The notes beneath the pieces are model-generated. The model did not search any database. It was not told the origin of the DNA and was given only the letters and a program-made list of their open reading frames with translations. Made by a program: the position numbers and the translations under genes. From assembly GCA_025201375.1 (NCBI GenBank), contig JAIWZP010000014.1, forward strand, positions 496,001-560,000: 64,000 nt of DNA, given 5' to 3'. Numbering within the stretch: position 1 is the first letter of the stretch; every line of letters starts with the position of its first letter. This stretch comes from Gongronella butleri. Its lineage: Eukaryota > Mucoromycota > Mucoromycetes > Mucorales > Cunninghamellaceae. Positions 10,850 through 21,689 of this stretch are shown here, piece after piece.

Positions 10850-13642
10850 ATGTTTCGAAAGACAAATCGCACCAAAAACATCAGGCGAAAGATAGAGACG
10901 AGTGATGACGAGGGGCAAGGTAAAAAAAAAAAAAAAACAAAAAAAAGGAGCAAAAATAGGACGTTTATCGTTAAAAATGTTGAAATTTATTCTTTTTTTT
11001 TTTTTTTAGCCACGGAGCCCACGGTCGTCGCGCAGACCAAACTGTCGTCCAAGGAAAAGTCAAAGGACAAGAAAAAGACCAAACCCACACTAGGACTGAG
11101 CTTTGACGGCGAGGTAAGTATTGAAAAAGGGTAAAAATGAGGGTTTTGGGCTCACAAGGTTTGTTTTTCATAGGAAGAGGAAGGTAGCGACACGGCTTTC
11201 CAGGTGAAAAAATCCAAAGCTTCGCGACGACTTGCGACGCAGCGCAAGCTGGAGGTGCCTGCAGACGAAATGGACGTGGATGTTGCTGCATCCAGCTACT
11301 CGGCTGCATCTCTCGAGTCGCTGCGTGCCAATACCCCGACGATGCCTGCGCACCTCGCACACCGCGACGCTGACGAAGTCAATGACACGGATGACTTGCT
11401 CGCTGCCAAGTTTCCAAGCACGATGGCTGCACGCGTGGGCGACACGGCCATTCCCGACGCCAATGCAATTCATGCTGCGAAAAAGAAACGCGAGCGCCTG
11501 CGCCAGGGCATCAAGGTCATGGACCACGACGACTTTGTGCGCTTGGACGATGCGGACGACAGGGTAAATTAATTAGCAAATTGGAACGAGGCAAATGTTA
11601 ACCCTTCTTTTTTTTCCAATTTTTGCTTTGTTTTTAGACTGGCGGTCGCCTAATTCGCGAGGAAGACGACGTGGGCGACGACGGTGAGGCCGAATTGGAG
11701 CAATACATGGGCGAGAAGATGACGCTGGACAAGAAGCAAGCGAAGAAATTGGAAGAAGCGCGACGTCAAGACGTCCGTGACATGATTCAGGACGCACAAT
11801 CAGATGACAACGACGATTCCGACATGGAGCAATTGGAGCGCTGGGAAAAGAACCTGATCAAGCATGGCGGCGTCCGCGTCAGCGTCACCGAAGATCAGAT
11901 CGACCCCTACAAGATTCCAAAAGACTATTACGCTGCGCCAGGTAAATTATTTTTTTTCCTTTTTTTTATCCTCATTTATTTTCTCTTTTTTTTTTTTTTT
12001 TTTACTCTTTTTAGTGCCTGAGCCCAATGCGCTGCCAAAGATGACAGATGCGCTGCGCCGTCTCGATACCATCTCCAACAACCTGACCATGTCGATCCAG
12101 CAGTACGAGGACCAGCTGGCCGATGTGCAAAAGCGGATGCAAGATGTGCAGTTAGCCAACCAAGATGTCGATCGCGAATTGCAAGTCAATGGCCGTCGCT
12201 TTGATTATTACCAGACGCTGTCCGAAACGGTGACGGACTTGGGCACGCTTTTTGATGACAAGGTAAAGAAGAATTGCGGATGATTTTCATCATGCATTTC
12301 TCATCTTTTTTATTTTTTTTCGTGACAGATGCCTGCGCTCGAAGAACTGGAAAAGGAGGTGCTTGAGCTGCTGATGACGAAAAAGGAGATTGTGGTGCGC
12401 CGGCGTTGGCTGGACGACATTGACGTACTGCTGTCGTTTTGCGATGTGGCCGACCGGTACCTGGATCAAGATGCGCTTGCCTTGGAGGCGGCCGACGACG
12501 AATTTGATCGCCAGCGCGAGCCGCTCTTCTCGTCCGGTAACCAGACGCGTCGCCGCACCGAGTGCCAAGCGCGCCTGGCCGCGCATCGCCAATTGGTGGC
12601 CACCGAAGACGACAAGGACGCGGAACAGATCGACATGGATCAGGGTCTGTGGTCCGATGATGAGATGGGCGGCCATTGGCAAGACCGCAAAGAAGCCAAG
12701 ATTGGTAAGACACAGTCAAAACAAAAAGAGTGGCAGTGGACGCGTTGCTCATCACTTTTTTTTTAATAGAATCCATCCAATTGGACAAGCTGCAGGATCT
12801 TTTGGACGATGTGAGCTATGATTTCCGCACATTGGAAGCGGTCATGCAGCCGTTTGAGGCGTGGAAGACGCAATACCACGAAGATTATGTCAAGGCCTTT
12901 GGCAGCCTGAGTCTTCCTGCCGCGTTTGAGTTTCACGTGCGCTGTGAATTGCTGTCGTGGGATCCAATGACGGTAAAACATTAAAAAAATAGACAAAATT
13001 AACAAAAAAAAAAAAAAAAAAAAAATGGCGGCTCACACGATTTTTTTTTTAAACTCTGCAAAGACCCCGACCGACCTGGACACGATGGCATGGCACACGG
13101 AGCTGTCGCGCTTTGGTTCTGGGGACGGCGCGGATGACGACGACGCAATGGAAGGTGCCCAAGTTGACGTGGAAATGATCAACAAGGTGGTTGAAAAGGT
13201 GGTGTTGAAGCGTGCCAAGCAGCTGGTGAGGACGCTGAACCCCGTGTCTGCGCGCGAGATGCGTTATGCGTCGCAATTGGTGGAGCAGCTGTCGTACTAT
13301 GTGGATCCGCAAGATCGCGCATTCCAGGATTTGGTCATTGTCGTCGAGCGCACCATTGAAGAGCCTCTGATGCGATACGCACAGCTCATTGACGCCATCA
13401 CACGCCAAGCGTCCCCCCTCCTGCCCGACCAGCAAGCAAGCAAGACGTTCTTTGTCGCGAGACAGATGAAAATCCTCAAGAATTTGCCCGTGTGGCGCCG
13501 CCTCATCCCCACGCCCGCCCTGCAATCCCTAGGCAAGATGATTGTTCATCGCATCATCGCGCCTCTCTTGCACCCCGCCCAATCACCCCACGACGCACAT
13601 CTCCAAAACACGGCGCTGCACCTCCTGTCAAAACTAGACTAA
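10850..13642 (+). CDS. GCFC-domain splicing factor, PAXBP1/GCFC1 family
   Basis: PAXBP1/GCFC proteins associate with the spliceosome, with roles in lariat or disassembly steps. Eight exons (10850-10919, 11010-11113, 11174-11563, 11638-11941, 12015-12262, 12329-12704, 12770-12972, 13064-13642) give 757 residues. The N-terminus (MFRKTNRTKNIRRKI..SDDEG) is the typical basic-acidic start. The middle contains EEARRQDVRDMI and an acidic SDDNDDSDMEQLERWEKNLIK, then coiled coil (about 290-390). The GCFC domain occupies the C-terminal half (WDDI-like WLDDIDVLL, then LLDDVSYDFRTLEAVMQPF, SYYVDPQDRAFQDL). The acceptor of exon 8 (AAAG at 13060-13063) follows a long A/T tract and is the least certain border; frame and total length support it. 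Confidence 0.88.
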
Positions 13643-13733
13643 TGAAAAAGAATTAAAAAAAAACGCCCCATTGGCGTCGCTTTTATGATTCTACTGGTAT
13701 TTACAATTTTTATTTTGCCTCGACATGGCCAAT

Positions 13734-14178
13734 TCAGAGCACGCGCTTCTTGCGATTCCGCGATGGGTGCTTCACCATGGCCTGCGTGTTGCGCTGCAAC
13801 TCCTCAAGTGTAGGTTTGGCAATTATTTCAATGTGAATCGCGGAATTGGCACGCTGCTGCGTCTCAATGTCCTTGTCCTGGATTCAAAGAAAGAATAAAA
13901 AGGAGCATTGAGTCATTGTTTTGGTTTTCCGTGGGTGCGTTACCATGTCGTCAGGCTCAATGTCATCGATCAAATGCACGGTGCTCGTAGTGAATTTCAA
14001 ATCAACGTGATGGTGCATCGCCTCCTTGGCGGCTTGCGCCGTATTGATCGCAGGCAGGATCACGGCGCCCATGCCGTGCAGCGTGACGCGCGCGTGCCTA
14101 GTCAATTGGGGGAATATCGCGTCAATTTCGCTAAATGATGCCCACCTTCGTCCTTTTTTTTTTTTTTTTCTTTTTTTC

Positions 14179-14209
<31 letters not shown>

Positions 14210-14434
14210 CGTCGACCATGAGCCGCTTGATCCGCTGAACGAGCACCTTGCTTTTGCTCTTTGTTGAAAAGTAAATATCGGTGGGTGTGGTGGCTGCGCG
14301 CTGGGGTATCCGCTTGTGGAGCGTGCCTACAAGATCGAGCGTCAGCAACGCATGTGTCTCGCTTTGTATGAGACCAATTGGTCACCAGGAACGTGTTTTA
14401 TACCTTGGATCCGTGTACGTTTTTCTTTGGCCAT
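13734..14434 (-). CDS. POP7: RNase P/MRP protein subunit POP7 (Rpp20, Alba family)
   Basis: POP7/Rpp20 pairs with POP6/Rpp25 and binds the P3 domain of RNase P and RNase MRP RNA, in tRNA 5' processing and rRNA processing. Four exons (14404-14434, 14206-14326, 13944-14097, 13734-13877) give 149 residues. The Alba-type core is clear: DIYFSTKSKSKVLVQRIKRL, VTLHGMGAVILPAINTAQAA, a strand STVHLIDDIEPDDM, and NSAIHIEIIAK, matching the family's STVELVDELEP and NSAIHI motifs. A basic tail (SRNRKKRVL) ends the protein. The gene is convergent with the GCFC gene, with 91 bases between stops. Confidence 0.9.
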
Positions 14435-14875
14435 GGCGAGAAAGAGGGAAAAAAGAGAGAGAAAAAGGCGTCTTCTTGAAAATTCGGTGCCTCGCTGTGC
14501 CCTTTTTTGGTGCGCTGACTTTTTTCCGCCTTTTTGACCATTTGCTCTCACATGACGCGCGCCCCGTGGCCTCCCCCTCCCCCTCAAAGATAAAAAAAAC
14601 AAATTCATTCTTTCTTTTCCCCTCGCTCTTTTCCGCTTTTTGTGTTTTAGCATTGTAGGTCGCTATTTCTTTCTCTTTTTGGCTTGTTTTATCTTTTTGG
14701 GCGTCTCATGCTTTAAACTGAGCTACTGTTTCCCCCACCCCACCCCTTTTTTTTTAGCCTTTCCAACGCTCACACCCCACGTATGTCTGGTGCCTTGACA
14801 TTTTTACAACCCTATTCAGTGCTTCTTAAACTCTTGTGCTATTTCTTCTCTATTCCAAACGACTAAAAAGAACTC
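14435..14875. other. Intergenic promoter stretch, pyrimidine-rich
   Basis: This lies between the divergent POP7 and the 14.9 kb gene. The sequence is C/T-rich on the plus strand with CCCC and TTTT runs. No ORF or RNA gene was recognised. Confidence 0.5.
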
Positions 14876-16214
14876 ATGACCAAAGTAAGCTTAAACCAAA
14901 AAAAAAAAAAGAAGAAAAAACGACGAAAAACGCAAAAAGGCAACATTTATGCTCATTTCTTTGATTTTTCTAATGCAGACACCAATTGGCGACGAACAAT
15001 GTGCATCGCAGGACGCCGACCCGCAGCAAATGCTGCATGCAAATCCACCCACCCCTAAGCGCGGCCTGTTCAGCTGGCTGTCGCAGCTCTTTATGACGAC
15101 GACTATGACCATGACGAATGGCCAGGCACGTGACCAGCAAGAAGACGGCACACCGCTGGCCACGCCACCACGCACGCCCTTGTCGGCGCAGCAGCAAGGC
15201 AGCAGCTCGTCCAGTCTGTCTGATTCGACGCTGTGGGTGGACGATGTGTATGTGGGCGGCGCGGCCGGTGACAAAATGGCATTGGCCACGACATCTTGGG
15301 CGTTTTACGACTGGTTGCGGCGCCTACCACGGCTTGCGCTCCTTCATTTGCTGTCATCTGTCCAGCAGCCGGAATCGATGCACAGTCTGCTTGCCTACCA
15401 ATTCGATCAGGAGCAACAGCAACAACAACAACAACATGCAAACCATCATGATCACCATCATCATCATCACACGTCCCGGCTATACCAAGCGACAGACGAC
15501 CACATGACCGATGCCACTACGACGCCCATGGAAGAGGCGATCCGCGAATTGGCATGGATTCAGATGCATGCGCGCGCAACGATCCACCAACACGACCGAT
15601 TGCGCCCAAACGAGCAATTTGCACGCGTCGACCAGATTGCCGACGCGCTCATGGCACTGATACGACTGTGCGCCGCGCACCCAACGACGTCGTGGCAATC
15701 GTTGCTTGCGCACATCCTCATTGCCAGCGAATGCCTCGACGCCCCGAGCCAGGTGCGTCAACATTTATTCTATCGCGCCAAAATTGGCCGCCTGCTCATC
15801 CTCGAAATGACCACCGTCCTCAAAAACTACCACGACGGCGACGAAAACGACGCCAATAACGACGAAAACGCGACAACCACCACGCACGACGCCATCCAGC
15901 CGCTCACACCGCACCAGCTGCTGCTCGCGCGCCATTTTTTTTATTCGTCGTCCCCATCATATCATTTTCCACCGGCGTCCGCGACGTCGTGCTCCTGCTG
16001 CTCATCATCGGCCGCCTCTGCCGACGACAACATGGATGACATTCACGCTTGGTACCTCTGCCTCCAGCACGTGTGTGGCACCATGGCATCCATGGACCCC
16101 CATTGGCTTCACCACCAGGAATACCACCAGGTCATCACCTATGCCTCTGCCCTCTTCATCCCCGCCTATCATCAGCACTCATTTGCCGTCTTGAATCCTT
16201 CAATAGCCAAATAA
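14876..16214 (+). CDS. Unrecognised protein with low-complexity Gln/His segment
   Basis: The long exon 14979-16214 is open throughout. A 9-base first exon (ATGACCAAA at 14876-14884, followed by GTAAGC) joins in frame to the acceptor TTTCTAATGCAG at 14967-14978, giving about 414 residues. The alternative is an unspliced start at 14949. No membrane span or known domain is seen. An alpha-helical core is suggested around residues 85-140 (WAFYDWLRRLPRLALLHLLSSV) and 180-290 (EEAIRELAWIQMH, RVDQIADALMALIRLCA, LLILEMTTVLKNY). Between these lies a run of Gln followed by an Asn/His-rich stretch from CAA, CAC and CAT codons (about 15411-15475). A Ser/Cys-rich insertion and an Asp/Asn-rich linker follow. 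I do not assign a function. Confidence 0.65.
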
Positions 16215-16484
16215 AAAGTGAAAAGACGTCCATTGGATGTTGTTTTCAATTAAAAATCATAGGATAAAACTAATTTTTCAGACTCGTCTGGGCGCGTAAC
16301 GCGTCACAGCGGTAATTTGACCGCTTGTCAGACTCCGCTGTGGCATGACACACGTACCCACAGTAACAATAAAATGAATTGACAGAAATATCATACGTAA
16401 TCAGCTACCAAATCTTGTCGCAAAATGATTTGGACATGATGGTGACGCCAATTCATCACCGTCCTATCATACGGCCAGCTGCGG

Positions 16485-17180
16485 GTCACTTTCCTCTTGT
16501 AAGGTTTAAGCCTGGTCGAATAGCAACTTAACGCGCCAGATACAAAATTGTGAATTTATGGAGCATTGTCGATATTCTAATCAACGGCCAGATCAACATC
16601 TGGTTTTTACCTTGGTTCTGAAATGAGAGAGGCCAAAATGCCCATATGTCCAAGTTTCGTGCAACTGAGAGCACTCGATGGTGCCTCAAGTCAAATCGCA
16701 AAAAGCACGATTTTCCACCGATTTTCCAAGGGTACAGTCGTGGATTTAAAAGGGCGAGAATTAGGTCCTCGGATCGCCGCGCCATTCATCCAACATTATA
16801 AAATGCATCCATTTTCCGATTAAAATACTGTACCATAAAACCCAGGGCTCCATCGACTGGTTTGCGTAAAGTGCGATTTGCTTCGTATTTTCGCCATATG
16901 GCTATCTCAGCGAAAACTGGCTGCAGTTCCTCGAAACACAACTCAAAAGAAAAAGCGCAATCTACTGCGTATGTGACCATCAATGATCACTTCAAAAATC
17001 GAGTTCCAGACAGAATTGATGCAAACAGTTTGTTTACGGGGCAACTTGGACGCGTGGAAAACCGCGTCAGACTTTAATTAAGGGCGCCTGTTTCAAGCCA
17101 AATCCATGTACCTCGAGTCTCTTATGCTAATGAACGCGTGAACGCGGCTCCAAGGACGCGCTCCTGCGTGCCATTCGTCG
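16485..17180. repeat. Dispersed repeat R2, copy a
   Basis: This segment aligns with 37268-37875 in the same orientation. Shared landmarks include TTTAAGCC.GGTCGAATAGCA near the left end, GAGCATTGTC, GATTTTCCAAGGG.TACAGTC, GTGACCATCAATGATCACTTC, a GACGCGAACAG-like stretch, AAAACCGCGTCAGACTTT, and GCGGCTCCAAGGACGCGC at the right. Copy b lacks about 100 bases near 16790-16850 of copy a. No intact ORF was seen in either. Confidence 0.8.
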
Positions 17181-17374
17181 GCAAAGTTTATTCTAAAATC
17201 ATAAATTGCTTGCCAACCAGCAAATCAACTTCACCCTCTTTTGGCATGCTTCGTGGTTACTCCCTGCGCTACCTCTTGTATGCAAGTTTGGAGAAATTCT
17301 GGAGACTTATTTTTTCGATTTTGATTTTGGAGCTCTGAGATGGCCATTTTTGATTTGCGCTTGGTGCGCCTCCA

Positions 17375-17770
17375 GCGCGCTGCAAGTCATCCCATTAGAT
17401 GCTTTGCCACTCTATTTGTTAGTGAATCTGGAATAAAAAGCACAGGTCGAGTAAACCGTTGTGGACTAAATCGTCGCCAAAGATTTTGATGAAAAATTGG
17501 ATCTTCTCTGCCAGTTTTGATCATCCATCGGTGAAACTAGTACCATTCGAAAGAGATTCAAACGCGGCATTCGACGTGTTAAAGGCGCGGCTGGTCTTCA
17601 TGTTTAAAGAAAATTGAATTTGACCATTGATCAAATTTTTGATTGATTTTGCAAATATGTAAATGCCGTTCATCGGGCGAGCGATTGATCGGACAAAGCC
17701 GTCTGAGTAAGTCTCTTTCGTACAGCACCAGGTTCACCGTGATATAAAAAAAAAATTCGAGAGGCAGTGC
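17375..17770. repeat. Dispersed repeat R4, copy a
   Basis: This copy shares CTGCAAGTCATCCCATTAGATGC and further blocks with 35150-35560. A minus-strand segment (about 17600-17490) translates to a series ending in NGTSFTDG, stop, SKLAEKIQFFI. This aligns with the open frame in copy c near 38760. The reading frame is interrupted by a stop here. Probably a decayed coding element of unknown class. Confidence 0.65.
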
Positions 17771-18139
17771 TGAAATTGTGAAAATAACAAAGTTTTGAGT
17801 TTATCTGGGGAACAGTCCGATGAACCTCTGGATTTTAATACTCTGCTTGAGCGCACTTGTTGGCACCTACCACCTAGATGTTCGTCCATCTTCCCTCGCG
17901 TTCAACAGGCGGACAAGAAATAATAATGATGCCGGAGCGCGTGTCGGCAATGCATATGATATCATAGTTTTCATTCCAATCGAATCGCAATTTGGTGAGC
18001 ACACGCTTATCGCTTGCTGTTGACAACTGGCAAGGCGACCTCTCGTTTTTATTCGCTTTGTCAAAAGTGAGAGGCTATGTTAGGCGTGTTTCACTGCAGT
18101 GGGGGGGGTCAACGCGTCATTGATCGTGTGAACGGCGCG

Positions 18140-19660
18140 CTACACGCGTCTGTTGCTAAAAAAAAGAAAAAAAAAAAACTCACGCACACAGTGTCTCTCT
18201 TGCCAGTGGAGGCGTAAGCGCGGCTCCAGGTCGCGTTCCTAAGACGTTAATCACCTCGGAGAGGAAAATCGAAAGTAGTCCATTGTTCGTCAGGGAACAG
18301 GATGATCTTACATTTTTTTTATTTGCCATTTCTTCTGATTTTGTCGCGCGGTCCCTCTTGTGTACGATTTTTCGTCGTTTTATAGACCCATTTTTCGCAA
18401 TTTCGTGTTGACCTTCATTTGCAGCATTGCAAATTGAGTCTCACCCCGAGGTTTCCAGCTCGTCAATCGTTACAGTGCTCTTGAGAGTTTCATGCCGTTA
18501 AAAATGCAAAATGCAGCTTTTTGTGTGCTTTGCGCATCAATTTTTCACGTCAGGGCTGTGAATTGGGTGAGAACAACGACGCGGAAAAGCGGAGCGGGGC
18601 CATTTTTGCGTAAAAAGCGAGCACACGAGCGGGCTTTTCTTTGTTTTTCTTGCGTGTTGGACCTTTTTACTGCTGCAACCTCGACCCGGTCGTTTTGCGT
18701 TCTTGTGGACTGTGGATCGGTGTGTTTGACGAGCGCGTATGACGACAAGAGAGGGAGGCTATGTGGCTGGCGATGAAGACACTTGTCAAGTACACACCAT
18801 GAGGATTTTATTCTTTTGTCTGACGGATTTGGCGCTTCTAATGCGCTTTCGTCCAATGACGACCTAAGCAATGGATATCTGAGTCATGCCCTTGTGCCTC
18901 TCTCGGTTGCCTACGATGCGACTGCTCGCAGACCTTGCCTGTTTCCGTGCGTCAAAGGTGCTTTTGCACTCGCAGCGACTGCGGTGGACGTGTTGCTTGC
19001 AGTGGCAGACGACCCCTTTGGACCCATGGTTACCGTCACCCTTTTTTTTTTTTTTTTGTCACGACAGGGCGCTGGCGTTGGTTGTATGCGTGTCTTTTGC
19101 AATGGCTATGGCGTCCGAGTGGAATATTAGCTTCGTGTTTGCGTGGTTGCCCGACTTTTTTATCCTTTTTATTTACAAGGACCAGCAAGTGACGACAATT
19201 TGATCGGCTTGAAGCGGGCTCATGGGCAATTTGCCAATGGGGTTCCTTGCTGCTGTAAGCCAAAATGTAGTTTTCAATCTGACGCTGGTCAAAAAGGTGC
19301 TGTCGGGCGCCTGCGACGCGAGCTGTTTATGCACGTGATGCCATCTGCCTTGCATTTAGTCGAGACAGTAATGTACAGCCGCGCTTGCCCGTCGATGAAT
19401 GACAAAGTGTCAAAAAAAAAAAATGGGTGCTGACCTGTGGGACCAAGGTGAAATCCGATTTGTAGAGGCCCAATCCATTTTTTTTTTTTTTTTTTTTTTT
19501 GCGTGGAACATGATGACGAAAGAAGGCGAAGATGATGTTTTGATTGTGATATCGAATATTTGATTGCTACCTCATGGTAGGATGTCTGAACCACGCAAAA
19601 GAAAAACGTTTTAACCTGAATAAAAGACGTCTGACGCGTCCACGGGGACCATTTCTGACC
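18140..19660. repeat. Direct repeat R1, copy a
   Basis: This copy aligns with 21690-23000 in the same orientation. The left end is ACGCGTCTGTTGCTAAAA (ACGCGT at 18144). The right end holds AGACGTCTGACGCGTCC (ACGCGT at 19634), so the ends carry an inverted ACGCGTC.G motif. Copy a has about 165 extra bases at 18753-18925 and longer A/T runs. Shared blocks include TGTGTTTGACGAGCGCGTATGACGACAAGAG, the block around GCTATGGCGTCCGAGTGGA, and the block around GCTGTCGGGCGCCTGCGACGCGAG. The minus-strand frame that is open in copy b is shifted here by a 12-base A/T run at 19412-19423. Confidence 0.85.
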
Positions 19661-20159
19661 AATGTACGTCGTGCGGCGGGACCGATTGGGCGGCAAGAGG
19701 CAGATCTCGTCCTTGTCGATTGCGGATCATGCTCACGGCCTCACATGTCTGGTGCAACAGACGATGAGCGCACTCTGATGTCAGCAGATCGGAGCAGCCT
19801 CGGCTAGCTTAGGCGTGTGGTGACATAAATGCCATCCTGGTGGCTGGATCCATCCACCGCGACAAACACGCCTCAGTCACACCAGGATCTACGCCCCAAA
19901 CATGGCAGCGGTTGAGATCCTCGGGATCGATGTCGTCCAATTTAAGCTCCCGGAGAGGGGCCTTGCCGATGACTGAATGCGATAGAACACCGATGTCGCC
20001 ATGCCATCTGTGGCGATTGCATTGTCAAGACAGCTGTCTTGGGCCTGAGGAAAAAAAAAAAAAATGAAAAAAAGGAATGAAAAGAAAAGAAAAGAAAAAA
20101 AAAAGTCAATCGCTTTTCTTTTTGTTTTTTGTGCTGTTGTCTATCTTTTAGTTTTGAAA

Positions 20160-20690
20160 TTTCGTTTAATTGAAGAGTCGCTCGAACACAGGATGAATAG
20201 AACCATCGTCTGGAGCTGTTTCATTGCCTTGTTTGCACCGGGTGAGGCCCACAAATTCCAAAACACGCAAAAGAGCTTGATGCGACAAATGGATGTACCG
20301 TCATCGGAACGAGGGGGCTGGGACGACGTCAAAGAGGGGAATGGCAGGGCGGGCAATGTAGATTTCCGACTTGAAGGTGCTGTTTTTGATTTTTTGCTTG
20401 GTTTCGGCGACAGTGGCGTGGATGGCGTCTTTGGACTGCTGGTTCGACCAACTGGTTTTGGCATGGGAGACGTGTGATGTCCAGCGCGTCGTCGGTGCCA
20501 TTGATGATCTTTGTGATGACGCGGGTGAGACGCGATCGGCGGCGGAAGTTGAGATTGATCCAGGCAGGTACCTTTTTTTCGAGCTGATGTTTGGTCCAAG
20601 CGTACGTGGCCTCGGTCGCGACCCCTGCGGGTTTGGCCGCATCCTCATCATTTCAAGCCTCCATCTGCTTGAGGGCATCAAATAGTATTT
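20160..20690 (-). pseudogene. Interrupted coding remnant downstream of the Ala-rich ORF
   Basis: Read on the minus strand, one frame gives a plausible helical, basic stretch (WTKHQLEKKVPAWINL, RVITKIINGTDDALDI) from about 20670 to 20480. A second frame then continues with AIHATVAETKQKIKNSTF and YIARPAIPLFDVVPAPSF to about 20300. The shift between frames has no clear intron. With stops near 20665 and the loss of a start, this looks like a broken gene, or the broken 3' part of the Ala-rich ORF just upstream. Family unknown. Confidence 0.4.
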
Positions 20691-20792
20691 TCATGAAAAA
20701 GTGCGTGTATATCGTGTCAATGTGGCGGTTGTGACGGTCAAACGGTCGGCGACTTGGAGACCGGCCATGGCTGTGGTGCCGATGGTGCTCGT

Positions 20793-21560
20793 TCACATGG
20801 CGTCCAATGCATGCGTCATGGAAACGTCGTCGTTCAAAGGATCGACTTCCATTGGATGGTCCTCGTCGTCCTTGTCGCTGGCAGCGGTGGCAGTGGTAAC
20901 GGCAGTCATGATTCTAGCCACTTGGGCGTCTGCAGCGGCGGTGTTCTTGGCTGTGGACATTGCGATTGCTATGGCGTGCACTTGCGCGGCCTGCTGGGCA
21001 AGCAAATGTGACGCTTCTGCGTTACGCTGTGCATTTTCAACGGTGGCTATAAGCAATGCCGAGTAGTCCAATGCGCCACGATATGCTTGGTCGGCTTGCC
21101 GAAAGGACTCGCGCGCGATGGCGGCCATTGCGATGGGTGCTGGTTCCAAAACTGCACGTGCAGCACTTGCAGCCTCGGCCAAAGGTGGGATCACTGCCGT
21201 ATGATGAGCATTTGCGGCCTGCGCACATGCATTGTACGCCAAATGTGCGTTCCCCGCGCCAACATGCATCGTCGCGACCACGTTGCCTGCGAATTCTGTT
21301 TCTTGTGCTTGAGCCATCGCGGCGACTTGTACATAGGCGGCGGCAGCGTGCAATTCGGCCGCTCGATCGCGTGCGGATTGCAATGCGGCGGCTTGGAGGA
21401 CATCACCTTGAACGATGGCAGCTTCTTGTGCGGCAATGGCAGCAGCTTGTGCGCCCGCAGATGACTGGGCGGCGACCATCTCTGGTGAAGGCGTCGCCTG
21501 GAGACCGGGCGAGCTGAACGCCAACGCGGAAATGATGGCATTGCCATTGGCGAACGACAT
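20793..21560 (-). CDS. Alanine-rich helical ORF between the R1 copies, possibly truncated
   Basis: From the first in-frame ATG at 21560 the frame is open for 255 codons. It stays open upstream to 21662 without an ATG, so the true N-terminus may be lost or in another exon. Composition is dominated by Ala with Gln, Glu, Met and His, with regular spacing that suggests long amphipathic helices (for example AYRGALDYSALLIATVENAQ). The tail is acidic (ASDKDDEDHPMEVDPLNDD). No membrane span or catalytic motif is seen and I do not recognise a family. It lies between two direct R1 repeats, about 30 bases from the left end of copy b, and may have been cut by that repeat's arrival. Confidence 0.45.
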   Translation of the reverse strand: MSFANGNAIISALAFSSPGLQATPSPEMVAAQSSAGAQAAAIAAQEAAIVQGDVLQAAALQSARDRAAELHAAAAYVQVAAMAQAQETEFAGNVVATMHVGAGNAHLAYNACAQAANAHHTAVIPPLAEAASAARAVLEPAPIAMAAIARESFRQADQAYRGALDYSALLIATVENAQRNAEASHLLAQQAAQVHAIAIAMSTAKNTAAADAQVARIMTAVTTATAASDKDDEDHPMEVDPLNDDVSMTHALDAM

Positions 21561-21689
21561 GTCACGCACCTTGTCACTCGCCTCTTGCCGTTTGCGGGAT
21601 GCTTTAGCGATCTGCGCCTTTTCTTCCACCACAAAATCGTAGACCTGCGCCCATTGTGACAACGCGTGTTACTCCAACGCATTAGCATC

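Larger units (their letters stand above)
16215..18139. other. Repeat-rich intergenic stretch with R2a and R4a
   Basis: No gene is supported. The sequence is made mostly of diverged repeats R2a (about 16485-17180) and R4a (about 17375-17770), listed separately. Open frames here are short and interrupted. Confidence 0.6.
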
